The translations under genes were made by a program, and so were the position numbers. Under the pieces are notes generated by a model that did not search any database, had not been told where the DNA came from, and saw only the letters and a program-made list of their open reading frames with translations. 64,000 nucleotides of DNA from Microbotryomycetes sp. JL201 (Eukaryota; Basidiomycota; Microbotryomycetes), in assembly GCA_033819885.1 (NCBI GenBank), contig JAQYUZ010000030.1, positions 124,001 through 188,000 of the forward strand, read 5' to 3'. Positions 24,292-35,985 of the stretch are shown piece by piece (position 1 is the first letter of the stretch; every line of letters begins with the position of its first letter).

Positions 24292-24670
24292 TTCGACAGT
24301 GAATCGGGAGCGTAGGCTTGGTGCGAGGTATACAAGCCGCCCTCTATGTCTTCGTTCGCTTGTCAGGGGCTCGAGCGCGCGCGATCCGCAGCAGGCATTA
24401 CACGCGTGCATGACTTGGTCGCTCTCCACTCTCTTATTCACTGAAACATCCAGCTCTATGTCCAGGAGGAATTTCCAAATTCAACAGTCTGTCTCAGAAA
24501 ACCAACGCGCGTCATGATCCAACTGCTTTTACACCGACGAAGGCAAGCCTCCGTCCAGACCCAAGTAACACGGACCGTGCCGCAGACCAGATTATTTATC
24601 GCAAGCTTCCTCCTGTACTCGACTTTGTCCGCACACTATCGTCTCCCGCCCGGCGCTTCATCAGTCAACA
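24292..24670. other. Divergent intergenic region between CMK and UBE2C-like genes
   Basis: Probable shared promoter region of 379 bases. No recognisable coding exon or RNA gene was seen. Confidence 0.4.
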
Positions 24671-25775
24671 ATGGCCGCAATCTCCCGCTCAAGCAGCCAG
24701 TCTTTCCCGACAACAACGGAGCAAACCAACGCAAAAGTGTCCACATCCTCAGCGGACGCGTCATCGACCGCGAGCGTCACAAAGAGGTGAGCTTTCACGC
24801 GAACGCGACGAGCGGGCTCGCAAAACGTTCTCGGACATACACAAATGTACATCTTGCGAGCAAAGGCAGCGCAATTGCCTCTCAAAGAGCTCAGTGCATG
24901 GATGACCGCGTCGACGATGCCGCTGTGACCCTGTCGCGTGCATTTCAAGGTATGACGTCTAATCATACTGACAATGATGCGGCAAATCAACAGGCTTAGC
25001 TCGGAGCTCATGGCACTCATGATGAACGCTCCAGCGGGCTGCTCTGCTTTTCCAGACAATGACTCTGACCTCACGTTTTGGCGAGGCAGAATCGAGGGTG
25101 CAGAGGTGAGAGAGTACCTTCGCAAACGCCCTCTTGCTCAGACACAGCCAAACATTGATCAACCCCCCACCGCTTCAGGGAACCGTATATGAAGGACACG
25201 TGTACCTTATTTCGTTGCAATTTCCGCCAACGTATCCGTACTCGGCTCCGACCGTCAAGTTCGAATCGACGTGCTTCCGTCAGTCGTTGGTCACGATGAC
25301 CGACCAGCTGCCGATACTGAATATACATTTGTGTGCAGATCCCAACGTCGACCTGCACGGCAACATTTGCCTTGGTGCGTTGCTCTCGCCAGCAAGCGCC
25401 ACCAAAGCTTGTTCACTGAGTATCCCTCTCCTGCGCGCTCTGCCCTATCCCAGACATTCTCAAGGAAAAATGGTCGCCCATGTTGTCTGTTTCGACCATT
25501 TTGATTTCATTGCAGAGCCTGCTCGGCGGTGAGCTTGTTCGATTGCGGTGAAATGCTGTGAGCCAGTGCGCTGACACAGGATGGATGCGGGGACAGAGCC
25601 CAACAATGCATCGCCTCTGAACGTAGATGCTGCCGACTTGTGGGACAAAGTTGACGAGGTCAGTTCCAGCAGCTTTCTCGAGAACGGTTTGCGACTTGGT
25701 TTGACGAGAATCTTGTTCGGACCGCAGTACAAGAAAGAGCTCGCAATGCACTACACACCTCCTGCTGACGAGTAA
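24671..25775 (+). CDS. Ubiquitin-conjugating enzyme E2 of the UBE2C/UbcH10 class
   Basis: UBE2C works with the anaphase-promoting complex to start ubiquitin chains on mitotic substrates. The N-terminus MAAISRSSSQSFPTTTEQTN is a Ser/Thr-rich extension as in UBE2C. Next come RLSSELMALMMNAPAGCSAF and LTFWRGRIEGAE, then GTVYEGHVYLISLQFPPTYP and YSAPTVKFEST. The active-site exon PNVDLHGNICL joins DILKEKWSPMLSVSTILI and SLQSLLG, with the catalytic Cys in GNICL. The C-terminus EPNNASPLNVDAADLWDKVD joins YKKELAMHYTPPADE. SLLGEPN with SPLN and AAxLW are specific to UBE2C. Six introns; the last starts GTCAGT at about 25658. Confidence 0.93.
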
Positions 25776-26509
25776 ACTTGGAGTTCAAGTCGACTCGTTC
25801 GCGTAGGATTCGATTTTGTGTTTGTGCACTTTTTTTGGCCTGCTGACGACGACTGTATGCCGTGTTGTTTGCTGTTGATAATATCATTCCGGACTAAGCA
25901 TCATGCCATGGCTGTAGCGAATGCTGAAGCTACAGAGAGCGTACGAAAATTTGTTCTCGTTTGGACTTTTCGAGGCCGGTAAAGCGGTTCCCACGCGGCA
26001 CGGGAATGCACGTGCAGGCCATTCGGAAGAACGAGCGAAAAGGCGCTTCTCCCTCACGACGTGGCGGCGCCGAAGTTTGCCGCCGGACGGGATCGGCAAG
26101 ACGGCAAGCCGTCGGCGCCAACACGTGACCTTGAGAACGAGTTTTTTTTTTTTTTGAGCAGCGCTCACGCGATTTTGTTAGCGAAACTGGGCCCGAGCGG
26201 ACATGCCTTGGTGCAAGGGTGCTGACTGTGAACCAACAATGCTGACATGGCACGGGTACACGTTGTCAATAGTCAGCACAATTCTGACAAACCGTTGTAA
26301 CCCGTGACACCGACGGTCCGACCGGCGGCGACTGCAGGGACAAAGTGCGGGGTACCGAATGAATTCGTCAGAACTTTTTCGAACGGAGGCGAGTCGATCC
26401 TCCCTCTCTTTCTTATCCGTACCATCCCAACACAGTCGAGTCTGTTCTCTCACACGTATCGACGCCGTATCCTGTTCATTGCACGACTACAAGCCGCACA
26501 CGCACTACA
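25776..26509. other. Intergenic, no gene seen
   Basis: Lies between the UBE2C-like stop and the next plus-strand start. A run of 13 T at about 26142 is the only notable low-complexity element. Overlapping open frames of 70-107 codons have no recognisable domain. The right half is the likely promoter of the gene at 26510. Confidence 0.4.
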
Positions 26510-27233
26510 ATGTCTGGCTTCCTGATCAACGCCCGTGTCGAGGACCGCAAGTCGTCGTCCCGATCACCATCTCGCACTCGTCAGCCTGCTGTTGGTCAGT
26601 CCATGATTAATTTAGTATCTTGCGCGCATCCACGTGGCTGACACTTGCCTCGGTTCCCTGTTGACAGACTCTACCACCTCGACGCCACCAAGCGGTTTGG
26701 CAGCCTCTCTTGCCGCAACGGGCGCAGACCACAGCAAGCCTGTCGAATCATCGTCCCGCTCTTCGTCTCGAACCCGCGCATTTGCCAACAGCGTCAAGAA
26801 CGCCTTGTTCAGCTCGCACGCACACCAAGATTTGAGCTTTGCCGACGAAAAAGGTCTCGAGCGACAAGCTCGTGAATCTGCCTCGCGATCTGCGTCACGA
26901 TCTGCTTCGCGCAACGCTTCTCCTCATCGCGGTCGCGCCGATGGCCAAGCCGAAGCGCCTCGGTCGAGGTCCATTTCTCGCAACCGTTTGACGGACGCCG
27001 TCAAAAAGGCATTCGTCGGCGGCGAAGCCGAACACCAACGTGACTTGATGTTTGCATCAGAAAAAGGTCTCGCACGCGCGCAAAAGAGCCGGTCTCAATC
27101 GAGGCATGCTTCTCGAGCCCCTTCGCGCGCACGAACGCCAGTTCAGGAAGAGGACGAGATCAAGGAGGAAGAGGTTGACGCACGAGGACGAGTTGGCGCA
27201 CCTGCCGTCGAATACACTGCCATTCGGGCATGA
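26510..27233 (+). CDS. Ser/Arg-rich basic protein with two copies of an internal repeat
   Basis: Start MSGFLINARVEDRKSSSRSP; one intron (about 26594-26667, donor GTCAGT) joins RQPAV to DSTTSTPPSGLAASLAATG. Two related units follow. Unit 1 reads AFANSVKNALFSSHAHQDLS then FADEKGLERQAR. Unit 2 reads RLTDAVKKAFVGGEAEHQRD then LMFASEKGLARAQK. They share the pattern (S/A)VK-x-A(L/F)-x(5-7)-H-x-x-DL-x-FA-x-EKGL-x-R. Each is followed by Ser/Arg-rich linkers (SRSASRSASRNAS; SRSQSRHASRAPSR). The C-terminus is acidic, then GAPAVEYTAIRA. About 215 residues, no membrane segment. I do not recognise a named family. Convergent with the next gene. Confidence 0.75.
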
Positions 27234-27342
27234 AAATACGCCCGCAAGCGTGACCTTGGACACTTTTAGACTTCTTTGCTTGTATCACCGTAGAATGATA
27301 CCTTTCCATACAGTCCTAATTACTGCTTGATATGTATACTCA

Positions 27343-28116
27343 TCATTTGCCTCCCTTGTCCATTGCCTCTTTCGCCTCTTGAACCATCATTTCGGGAGAG
27401 ACGTCTTCGCCTTTCTGAACTTGGTTCATGACGTGATACAAAACTCCGCCTGCGATACCCAAACTAGCTCCTCCACCTACTGTCCACAAGATGGACGCTC
27501 GTCTCAAAAACACTGTCGTCGTCGCGAGCTGTTGATCAAATCCGTGACAAACGAGTCAGCTCCAAACTAAAACTTTGTGTGTGAGAGAGAGAGAGAGAGC
27601 GAGACGAAAACAAAGACTTGCAGCTCCCAAGACTCCACCTATGATACTCTTGTCGTCGACACTCCTCTGTCCTTGATTAGACCTCAACCTGACGGCTCTG
27701 TCTTGGACGCCTTCATCTCCAACGCCAGACATTCGACCGTAACCCAAACCAGTAACGATCAAAGGTGTCACCACAAACGAACTGATTGTCAAAGATTTCA
27801 ACAAACGTGAAGGTGAAAACGTTCGTTTGCGAAGTTGATTGATCAACAGCAGAGGTGGTGCTGCGATCGAACTCAATTGAACGCCTGTGCCCAGAAAAGA
27901 AGAGGTCGCGTGATTTGAGACAAAGAGTCAGTGTGCTTTTATGGTGGGCCCTTGTATGGAAAAAAGACTGTGCGGACCTTTGTAGTAGCAGTGCAACAGG
28001 ACGGTTGAGCGGTCTTGGGCGATCCTTGGATTGCCCATCGCTGCACCCAAAGATGATGAGCCAACGTGGGCAGGAGTCGGGGAAGCAGGGGTTCCGGAAG
28101 TCGTAGACGTGGCCAT
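27343..28116 (-). CDS. Small membrane protein of unknown function
   Basis: MATSTTSGTPASPTPAHVGS begins a Ser/Thr/Pro-rich N-terminus to about residue 40. The next exon reads SSIAAPPLLLINQLRKRTF and SLTISSFVVTPLIVTGLGYG, a hydrophobic segment. KSIIGGVLGAA continues after an intron holding a GA microsatellite into a last exon TTTVFLRRASILWTVGGGAS then LGIAGGVLYHVMNQVQKGED, ending MDKGGK. Three Gly-rich hydrophobic segments and a charged tail suggest a small organelle membrane protein, perhaps mitochondrial. The family was not recognised. Length is about 190 residues. Confidence 0.7.
27583..27599 (+). repeat. GA microsatellite
   Basis: Eight and a half GA units inside an intron of the minus-strand membrane protein gene. 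It forms a CT tract on the transcribed strand, near the splice donor. Confidence 0.8.
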
Positions 28117-28281
28117 ACTGTGGTATAGCCAACCAACGTGATCCAAACCAAGGCGAAACAGAACAACCCCTCGGTAGCCGACGTCATAGTCCCGCCTTTG
28201 GGGCCCGAGCTCCCTTAGGCTCACGCTCACGCATGGCAACATTATACAGACATGGCTACAGACAAGAACAACATAACTCAA

Positions 28282-31235
28282 CTAGCGCACCAAATATTTT
28301 TGCAACTGTTCCGCAACAGACAAGAACGCATTCAGCTCCTTTTCGTCAAACTCGCGTTCAACATCCTTTGTGTAACCCGCCAAAACGTATCCGACTTTGT
28401 TCGTCTCCGTCACGGGCAGCAAAATGCCAGAAGCGTACGCATTTTGTTCCGTACCGGTCGTCGACTTTTGCTCAGCCTTGATCTCCACGTTTTTCGACAA
28501 CGATCGCGACATGTTTGGAGACATGAGCGGATTCTTGAACAGTAAACCGCCTTCTGGAGCTCTCAAAGCCTTCAGGTGCAGGCTCGCGTCGAACGAAGGT
28601 GTCGTCGGCGGCAAATTCCAAGCACTCGATAGTGTCAACCGAATCTGGTTGACATCCGAGCCACCATCGTCACCTAGATCAAGCGCAACAAGGTAGACGA
28701 GAGACAAGTCAAGACCTTGACCCAGAGTCTTTGTCGCCAAGTCGAAAACTTTTTGACGAGACGTCAAAGGCGATTCTCGCACCGTCTGAGAAGGAAATGT
28801 CGGTTTGGTTGAATCCGAACCAGGGTAGACGCTAGAAGTGTCGGATGCGTTGCGAACGTGCTGAACTTGGCGAGTGGTCCGAGTCGGGCCTTCTGCAGAC
28901 GAGATCGACCCTCGTCGCTCGATCGGCACACCAGGCGCTGACGCTTCAATCGACGAAGTGGGTCGAGCCACTGCGTTCGTATTGGTTTGCCAGTCGATGT
29001 AGGAAGATGTCGAGTGCGAAGAGCGGTGGCCCGGACGGCTGAACGTCGATGATGTAGGCGCAATAGGCGAGTTGAAGGACGACATTGACGAGACGGAAGA
29101 CCTTCGGGCGGACGCCCACGCCGAGATTGCATTAGACGCATCTGTCGCGAGCGAACGCCTGAACGCAGAGGAAGCGCAAGTCAGCCTTTACAATAGAGGC
29201 CGAAAGGCTCGAACTAACAATTTCGCTCGCTCGGCAGGACTGAAAGCACTTCTCGGCTCGTCATCAATGATGGCAACTGTACCGATCGCGATCCTGCCGC
29301 CAGCCTCTTCCTCCAGGTCTGGGTCAGACGGTCCATACACTGGCATGCCTGCGGGAAACAATGTCACAAACAGTCGGGCATCAGGGACGCGCCAGGCGCA
29401 GTACTGACCTGCATAGAAGCGCGCGCCCAAAACGACCGCCATCACATTATTTCTGAACCTCCAATCGCGCTGGGTGTCGAGCACGACAAGTCCTTTCTCT
29501 CCATTCAAGAGCGTGTGAGCGCATATCGAAGCTGCTTTCGGCAACGATTCGATTTGCTCAGGCACGCCTTCGGCAGCAAGCAATAGTTGTCGTTGATCGT
29601 CGAGTACAGAAACGAGTGTCATCCTAGCTCCAAACAATCGACGGGCGCGCTCGAGAATGTTGACGAGTGTTGGATGGTTTGTTATACCTCTCGGTGCCGC
29701 TGAAACCGAAGCTGGTCGACCGTTTTTGGTTGGGAAGGGCATGCTGGGCGAGTTGGACGAATAAGCAGACGATGGCGCTGTCGAGGCGTACGAATCTCTC
29801 TTGACAGACATGTCGCGATGATGAAACAGCGATTCGTGTCCATTGCTAGACATCGTTGCTCTCGACGATGATGCTGCTGATGGGGCTTGTGCCATGGCGG
29901 CCGACGCTGGACCGGCAAAGTCCGTTCCAGCGGCGGCGGCTGCAACGAGGCTAAAGCGAAGCAGCAATTTGCGCCGCAAAGGCTCGAGCGACGATGGAGG
30001 CGCGTTGAAATTGCCTTCTTGATATGGAGATGGCCGCGACAATGCGTCACTATTATGAGAAATCGGCGGGAAAGGTGGATCTTCGATATCGATCGCGCCC
30101 TGTTGATGCGAAAGTAAGTAAAAGCTCAGGCGAAAACGTTCAGCAATCCCACCTTTGAGTACATGAGGGCGTATTCATTCCAGGTCTTCGGAACCTCGTA
30201 CGCCTGCGATTGACTGTCGAGCCGGATCGCGCCACCGAGAATAGCCGTCTTTCTCGAAGACGCATGACTGCTTCTCAGGCTAGATGTGCCAGATGCAGAC
30301 GACGATAAAGATGACCTCGACCTGCTGCCGCTTGGGCCGAGCTGTAACTGAACCGAGCCTGGTTTCTGGTTGCGCATCACCGATCGAGAAGGCGCCGCGT
30401 ACTGGTCAACGTTGCGGTTTGACCAGTCGATCGGAGGAGGCACGACCGAGTTGAGACCCTTGAAACCAAGGGCTGCAGCAAGCGCCTTGCGCTTGGAGAC
30501 GGACGCCGTTTGAGTTTTCGTCGGCTGAGGCTTGCGTCGTTCCCTGGCTCTGTCGTGGTCGAGAACGACTTTCGTGGCAAAAGCGTCGCTCAGATCCCCA
30601 TAGTTGCGCACTTCTGATCGTGCAGAGTTGCCAGGTGGCGGCGGCGGCGTTGTGAGCAACAGCCAGTGAGCTGCCGGCGGCAGTGGCGGAGCATAATCGA
30701 CGCGTGCTCCTCTTGGCTTGCTAGGTTTTGACAATGAGGAAGCAGACGTCGAAGCCAAGCCTGGTGGAGGTGCGTACGACGAAGAGCGCGAATGGGCGCT
30801 GCTTGGTGCAGTCGCAGTAGCGGAGCCTGCGGCGGACGAAGTCAAGCTCGACGCGTCGCTTGTTGACGAATCTGTCCGCTGCAGAGCAGGTGGGCGTCGA
30901 GCCGAGGCTGGCTTGGAGGGAAACACGTCCCGCCGTTTCATATGTCCTTGCAGGACCAGCGCTGACATGTCGAACGCGTCGGCATCGTTCGTCGTGCGTG
31001 AAGTTTGCGCTGGGCGTGGTCCGGCGCCAACACGCTGACCATGCTCTGACGCTGTCGTGTATGATTCACTGGCAAGACTTGGCGTGCGCGCAAATGAGAA
31101 CGAATCGTCAATGTTGTCGCCGCCAGGAGCCACGGCCTCGTCACCGGCTGCGACAGAATCTGCCGCTGTCGACGCTGAAAAACAAGCTTGCGTCGACTCG
31201 AACTCGGAGACCGTCGTGGGTGAGGTCAACGACAT
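28282..31235 (-). CDS. Double GAF-like domain protein, copy A
   Basis: A long Ser/Ala-rich N-terminal exon (MSLTSPTTVSEFESTQAC to about 30126) ends with YEVPKTWNEYALMYSKV, shared with copy B. The first GAF domain reads HPTLVNILERARRLFGARMT, LVSVLDDQRQLLLAAEGVP, SICAHTLLNGEKGLVVLDTQ, RDWRFRNN, RFYAG and RIAIGTVAIIDDEPR. After a low-complexity linker a second GAF-like domain reads DLSLVYLVALDLG, SFDASLHLKALRAPEGGLLF, GILLPVTETNKVGYVLAGYT and AFLSVAEQLQKYLVR. The first GAF keeps the Cys-Ala-His and GTLC-like positions seen in fungal sensor GAF domains, but no kinase or other output domain is present. Ligand unknown. Introns include a stopless one (about 29407-29348) with a GTCAGT donor. Confidence 0.85.
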
Positions 31236-31825
31236 GATTCTCTCGTCAACCAGGTGTGCCTCTGTTTTCCTTCACGAGTCGTTGAGAGCGAGACGGAAAT
31301 CTGGGACCCGTTCGTGTTGCTGCGAACGTCAACGACACGCTCAACGACTCTTGGAGCCTCACAGCCAGCGAAATGACGAATACGCGCTCGACCACAACGC
31401 AGTGCCGAGTCAGACTGAAGGAAGCTTTGAGCAAAGCGAGCAAGTGTCTGCAGTTCGAGGCTTTTGTCGGGCCGGTCTCCGCACAAGCTCGCCCGCGCTC
31501 GTTGTATGCACGCACGCGAAAGTGAGACATACGCCAGAAGGTTGCGTGGTCCGTGATCCCGCAAAACTGTTCTTTCGTTCGCTTTTGATCGAACAACTTG
31601 TAATCGTGGATTATAATGCGATGCGCGGTTATCTTGCAAACTGTTCACAGTGAGAGCAGAGACGGAACCTTGTTCCAACTCAAACGCACGCACGCGGAAT
31701 TGTGCAGAAGCTCACAGTTCATTCACGTGACTGTGCATTTAGCATGAAGGCGAGGTCTTTGAACGGAAACTTGCATACAGCATAATGTGCCAACTCTTTC
31801 GTATTGCAAAGATTAAATCCGCCGC
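31236..31825. other. Gap between serine hydrolase stop and GAF copy A start
   Basis: Likely promoter and 5' UTR of GAF copy A. A 155-codon minus frame and a 198-codon plus frame overlap here without a known domain, and the plus frame runs into the GAF gene antisense. No gene is called. Confidence 0.4.
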
Positions 31826-33200
31826 TTACGCCGCCACGCTTTGGTAAACCTCGCCTTCAAGCTCGAGCCATGGATTGATGACTTTCGGATCGTTGAATGG
31901 GAAACTAGCAGACAGAATCATGTGTCCAACTTTGGCACTCGGGTCTGCACTCCAGAAATTGTTGCACAGTCCTGCCCACCACACCGAATTGGCTTTCCGA
32001 CCCGTTGGCAAGTCAGATTTGAGTATTTGGAATGATATGCCCCAGCCCTTGTCGACGCCAGGCATCATTTCGATCGGATACGTATACTCTTTGTTGACCG
32101 CAGGAATCTTTTTGTCCATGGCATCTTGCGCCGGCTTTTCGCCACCGAGTATGTCCGGCAATTGATCTCTGAGCATCTCACGCACCGTGTCCTCTTCTAA
32201 AATGCGAGTGCCGTTGGCGCCAACTCCACCGTTCAAGAGAGGCACAATGCATTTGAGGTAGCTGTGGACCAGCGTGAGCGCACAGCCTGGCAGAGAACAT
32301 AATCTCACTCACTCTGCGACAGTGCCAAAAGCACCCGCCCCACCGCTATCCTGCGTCGCGCCGTGAGTTGTAAACTTGAGGTGCTCGCGCTTTGTGAGCT
32401 TGCCATCCTCGCCGCGCTGGTGCATCTGCATCAGCTTTTTCTTGTCGTCGTCGGAGAGGTGAAACGAGATAGAGCTTGCGCCCAGCGGTTCAAAGACATT
32501 CTCCTGCAGCCACTCGCTGAGTTTCTTCGAGGAGGCGCGTTCCAGGATGATGCCGGCCCAATCGATACCAGTGCCATACTCCCAGCCGCTGCCGGGTTCA
32601 AACACAAGCGGTCCCTCAAACGCCTTTGCCGTGCCATCAAATTCGTCGAGTCCGTCATTGAGCTTTGACCATCTCTGCCCATCAATCTTGAAGAACGAGT
32701 AGCACAAACCCGCCGTGTGGGTCAACAAGTTACGTAGAGTAGGCTTGGCACGGACTTGGATGCCGCCCATCATTTCTTTTGCGATGAGTTCAGGCGCAAA
32801 CTTTTCGACTTGAGCGGCGTCGTCGAGGTTGAGCAAACCTTTCTCAACAGCTCTGGCCAGCATGTAGGTGAGCAAGTAGTGAACGAAATCCTGAACGTGA
32901 CCTTACTGCATGCATGCGATCGCTGCCAGCATCTTTGTGCAGCTGTAATACGCAAAAAGCGTGTCGTCTGTTACATTGTCACATGATCCTGCACAGACAC
33001 TCGCAAAGTCAGCGTGCACGAACCACCAAGGCGTATCGTGGTAACGAGAGCGCACCGATCTCACGTTCTCCGGCGGCCACAGTCGCAAACTTCCACTCTC
33101 CGCTCTTGTCCTGCCACACTGCACCAAACTGCGCGCCAGCAGGTCCATCTTCTTTGACGGCTTTGTCGAGGATGGGCTGAAGCTTTGATTCGAGTGACAT
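31826..33200 (-). CDS. Serine hydrolase of the beta-lactamase/EstB/LovD fold
   Basis: These enzymes are esterases or acyltransferases built on the class C beta-lactamase fold. MSLESKLQPILDKAVKEDGP and GAQFGAVWQDKSGEWKF open the first exon. The second has DDTLFAYYSCTKMLAAIACM, where SCTK is the S-x-x-K motif with the nucleophilic Ser and general-base Lys. The next long exon has LLTHTAGLCYSFFKIDG, WEYGTGIDWAGIILERASS with the motif-2 Tyr, and FEPLGASSISF. The final exon ends WGISFQILKSDLP, SVWWAGLCNNFWSADP (motif-3 region) and INPWLELEGEVYQSVAA. No signal peptide, so probably cytosolic. About 400 residues, normal for the family. It sits between two GAF paralogues on the same strand. Substrate unknown; the introns argue against recent bacterial origin. 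Confidence 0.9.
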
Positions 33201-33510
33201 GTTGACGTTCTGTCAAGAGAGAGGAAATGGGTAGTGCCTCGCCTGAGAACATTAAATTGTGGGGCGCACAGACAGTGCGGGTCCCGGCCCTTCAATATGA
33301 CGTAATAGCACGTTAGTGCGCCAGCACAGCCTTGATTGCCCAAATACTGACAAATCAACGTTGTCGGCATGTGCATGAGCTTACTTTTATGCAAAAAGCG
33401 ATGATCGGAGAGATCCTTGGCAAAAGCTACTGCATTTCAAATGGTCGTGATACAACATTATCCTTTTCTAGAGAAACAAACACATCGCCCGATTCCTACT
33501 CCAAATACCA
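33201..33510. other. Gap between GAF copy B stop and serine hydrolase start
   Basis: 310 bases with promoter sequence for the hydrolase. No coding exon recognised. Confidence 0.4.
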
Positions 33511-35985
33511 TCAAGCCACGACCGACGATCCCTTGCCGACCTTGGTGCAAAACGATTCCAGCTGCTCGGCGAATTTCACAAGAACTGACAAGTCTCGTTG
33601 CTCAAATTGCCTCTCCGCATCCTTTGTATAGCCTGCTAACACAAATCCTGTTCTTCTGACTTCCAAGATCGGAATGAGCATGCCGATGGCGAACGCGGGC
33701 GAGTCTGGAGCGGTTGCATTTGGCGTGCTTGAAAATCTCGGGTTCTTGTACAAGAGACCTCCCTCTGGAGCTCTCAGCGCCTTCATATGAAGAGCTGGGT
33801 CGAACGACGGAGCTGGTGAAGGCATTCCGTGCGATGCGAGAACTTTCAATGTAGGTCCGGTGACGTTTTGGAGAGACAAGTCGAGCGAGACGAGGTAGAC
33901 GAGTGACAAGTCGAGAGCTTTGGCGAGCATGCGCACAGCTTGATCGAAAACCCTTTGCAGGTCGCGAGGAATAGCAGAAACGGGCGCCTCGGATGTGACT
34001 GCGAGCGACAGACCGCCACCTGTCGTTTTGTTCCGGCTTGACGAGATGGACGGCGCCGTCAATGCTGTTGTGGCGCTCGAGATACTTGCAGCATCGGCAG
34101 AATTTCGTCTCGAGAGTGTGGTGGCATCCGACACGGCGTCCGAACCCGCTCGGACGTGCTCAGGCCGAGCAGAGCGCAAAATGGCAGGTGGCGCGAGCGG
34201 TGGTGGTGGCAAGCTGCCAATCGGAGCAAGAGACCGGCTGACGGGCGTCTTGGGTCGTCGTTCTGATCTCGGTGGAGGAATAGGCATGGCGGACGGCGAG
34301 ACGGGCGTAGTTGCTCGCGAAGGCATCTCGTCCGTGTCGTCGTCTCGGTCATCCGTGTCGTCATGCAGCTCAGATGCTTGCCGCTCATCCGGCAGAGCGG
34401 ACGGCTGCAGGGACCGAGGTCCCGCTTCGGTTGAAGAGGTGCCAGGTAGGGTGATTGTCGAGGCTTGAAACGATTCTTCAAGGCGGCTAAGCTTGCCCAT
34501 CATGCGATCGTTCACCCACTTTTCGACTTCAGCGGAAGCTTTGGCAGCCATGTCGTGCCTACGAATGCCAAGCATCAGTGCGCGCCTTGCGAGCGAGTGA
34601 ACCAGTTCCAAACACTCACAGGTATTGTCTCTGCTCCTCGGTAAATTCTTCGCGTGGGCGATCGTCGGCGACGCACAACGTGCCAATCGGAATCGGAGGC
34701 GCATCAGGATCACCGAACGAAGGCGCAAGCAGAGGCACGCCAGCGTAAAACTTTGCCCCGAGCTGCTGTGCCGGCACACCGTTTGCAAAACGCCAGTCGT
34801 TCTGGGCGTCGAGGACGACCATTCCATTGTTCTCATCGTCCATGATGGCGTGTGCGCAGAAAGTGACGGATCGCGGCAGACCAGGGCCGAGATCCATGCC
34901 GCCAGTGACGAGAAACAGTTGCTGGTCATCGTCCAAGACAGTCAGCATGCTGACTTTAGAGTCAAACATGTCTTTGCATTGCGTGACAATGTCTCTGAAA
35001 GCTGGATGATCTTTCATGCTGCAGACGGCTTCTTCGACGTTGGACACGTGTGAGCGAGCGGTCGAAGGCGTCAGGGACGAATTGTCGGCGTCGCGGCGGC
35101 TCGAGCCCGGCAGCGTTGTCGTCGAAGCGGCTGCGGCCTTTGTTCCGAACAAGTCGAGACGGTTGACAACGTTTTGGCGCGCGGCTTCGTTCGCTGGCAG
35201 TGGCGGCATGAAACATTTCGTAACGAGCGGCGTCGGCGACCCGTCCGCAGTCTGTGTCGGCGGCATCGGAGGATCTTCCAAATCCATCTCATTCTTTACG
35301 TTCAGGTCAAAGCATCAGTCACTCAAGTCTCTACTGGCGCAGTTGGAACGAGACGACTTACGTTGATGTAGCGCTGCTGATATTCTTCCCATGTCTTTGG
35401 CAAATCTTCCTTTGGCGTCTTGCTGCTCAGCTTTCTCTTGACGAGCTTGACAAGCTTCTTGCTTTGGTCGCGCAAGTGATTCGCGGCGTCTTTGATGTGC
35501 TGTTGGGGACCAGGTTTCTGAACAACAGCAGCTCGCTGCGCTTCTGTAGGCGTCAACATTTCTGGGTTCACTATCCTGGGATCGTGTGCGTGCTTTTTGC
35601 TCCTTGAGCTGAAACCGAGCCTGGCAAGAAGCTTGTTCCCAGACTTGGGCTTTGGGGTGGAGCGTTGACTTGCCGGAGCGCTTCGTTCGCGTTTGACTTC
35701 ATTCTCCAATAGCACGACAGCCATTGGAGACAGGTCTTCGGCGCCGGGCATCTTTAAGCGATTTTGGGCGCTCAAACGCGACGAAGCGGATGAGGACGAG
35801 TCTTGTTGACCGTAACGCGAGAGCGAGGATGCTGATTGGGAGTAGCTCGAGTTTGCCGTCGATGGCCGTGCTGCTCTGCGGGGCGGGGCTGTCGAGGTCG
35901 AGGCTGTTGGCGACGAGGGAGTGGCGACGATGTGAATCGTAGAGTCGAGCGAAGCCGTTCGTGCAAGACTGAAACCGCCAGACAT
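33511..35985 (-). CDS. Double GAF-like domain protein, copy B
   Basis: Starts MSGGFSLARTASLDSTIH; the Ser-rich N-terminus leads to a basic region (LLARLGFSSRSKKHAH), KLVKLVKRKLSSKTPKEDLP and TWEEYQQRYINV, then EMDLEDPPMPP. First GAF domain: HPAFRDIVTQCKDMFDSKVS, MLTVLDDDQQLFLVTGGMDL, SVTFCAHAIMDDENNGMVVL, DAQNDWRFANGVP, KFYAGVPLLAP and IPIGTLCVADDRPREEFT. A linker with coiled-coil start (KASAEVEKWVNDRMMGKLSR) and Pro/Ser-rich sequence leads to a second GAF-like domain: LAKALDLSLVYLVSLDLS, FDPALHMKALRAPEGGLLYK, IGMLIPILEVRRTGFVLAGY and FAEQLESFCTKV. Architecture matches copy A throughout. No output domain. Function unknown. Confidence 0.86.

Noticed and set aside
31826-33200. Recent bacterial transfer of the serine hydrolase
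   Set aside because: The gene carries several spliceosomal introns of local type and base composition matches its neighbours; EstB/LovD-like enzymes are common in fungi.
34480-34929. N-terminal extension of the open frame that contains the second GAF of copy B
   Set aside because: This part is the out-of-frame shadow of the first GAF exon and an intron (donor near 34621); the true join is QRQYL to RHDMAAKAS.
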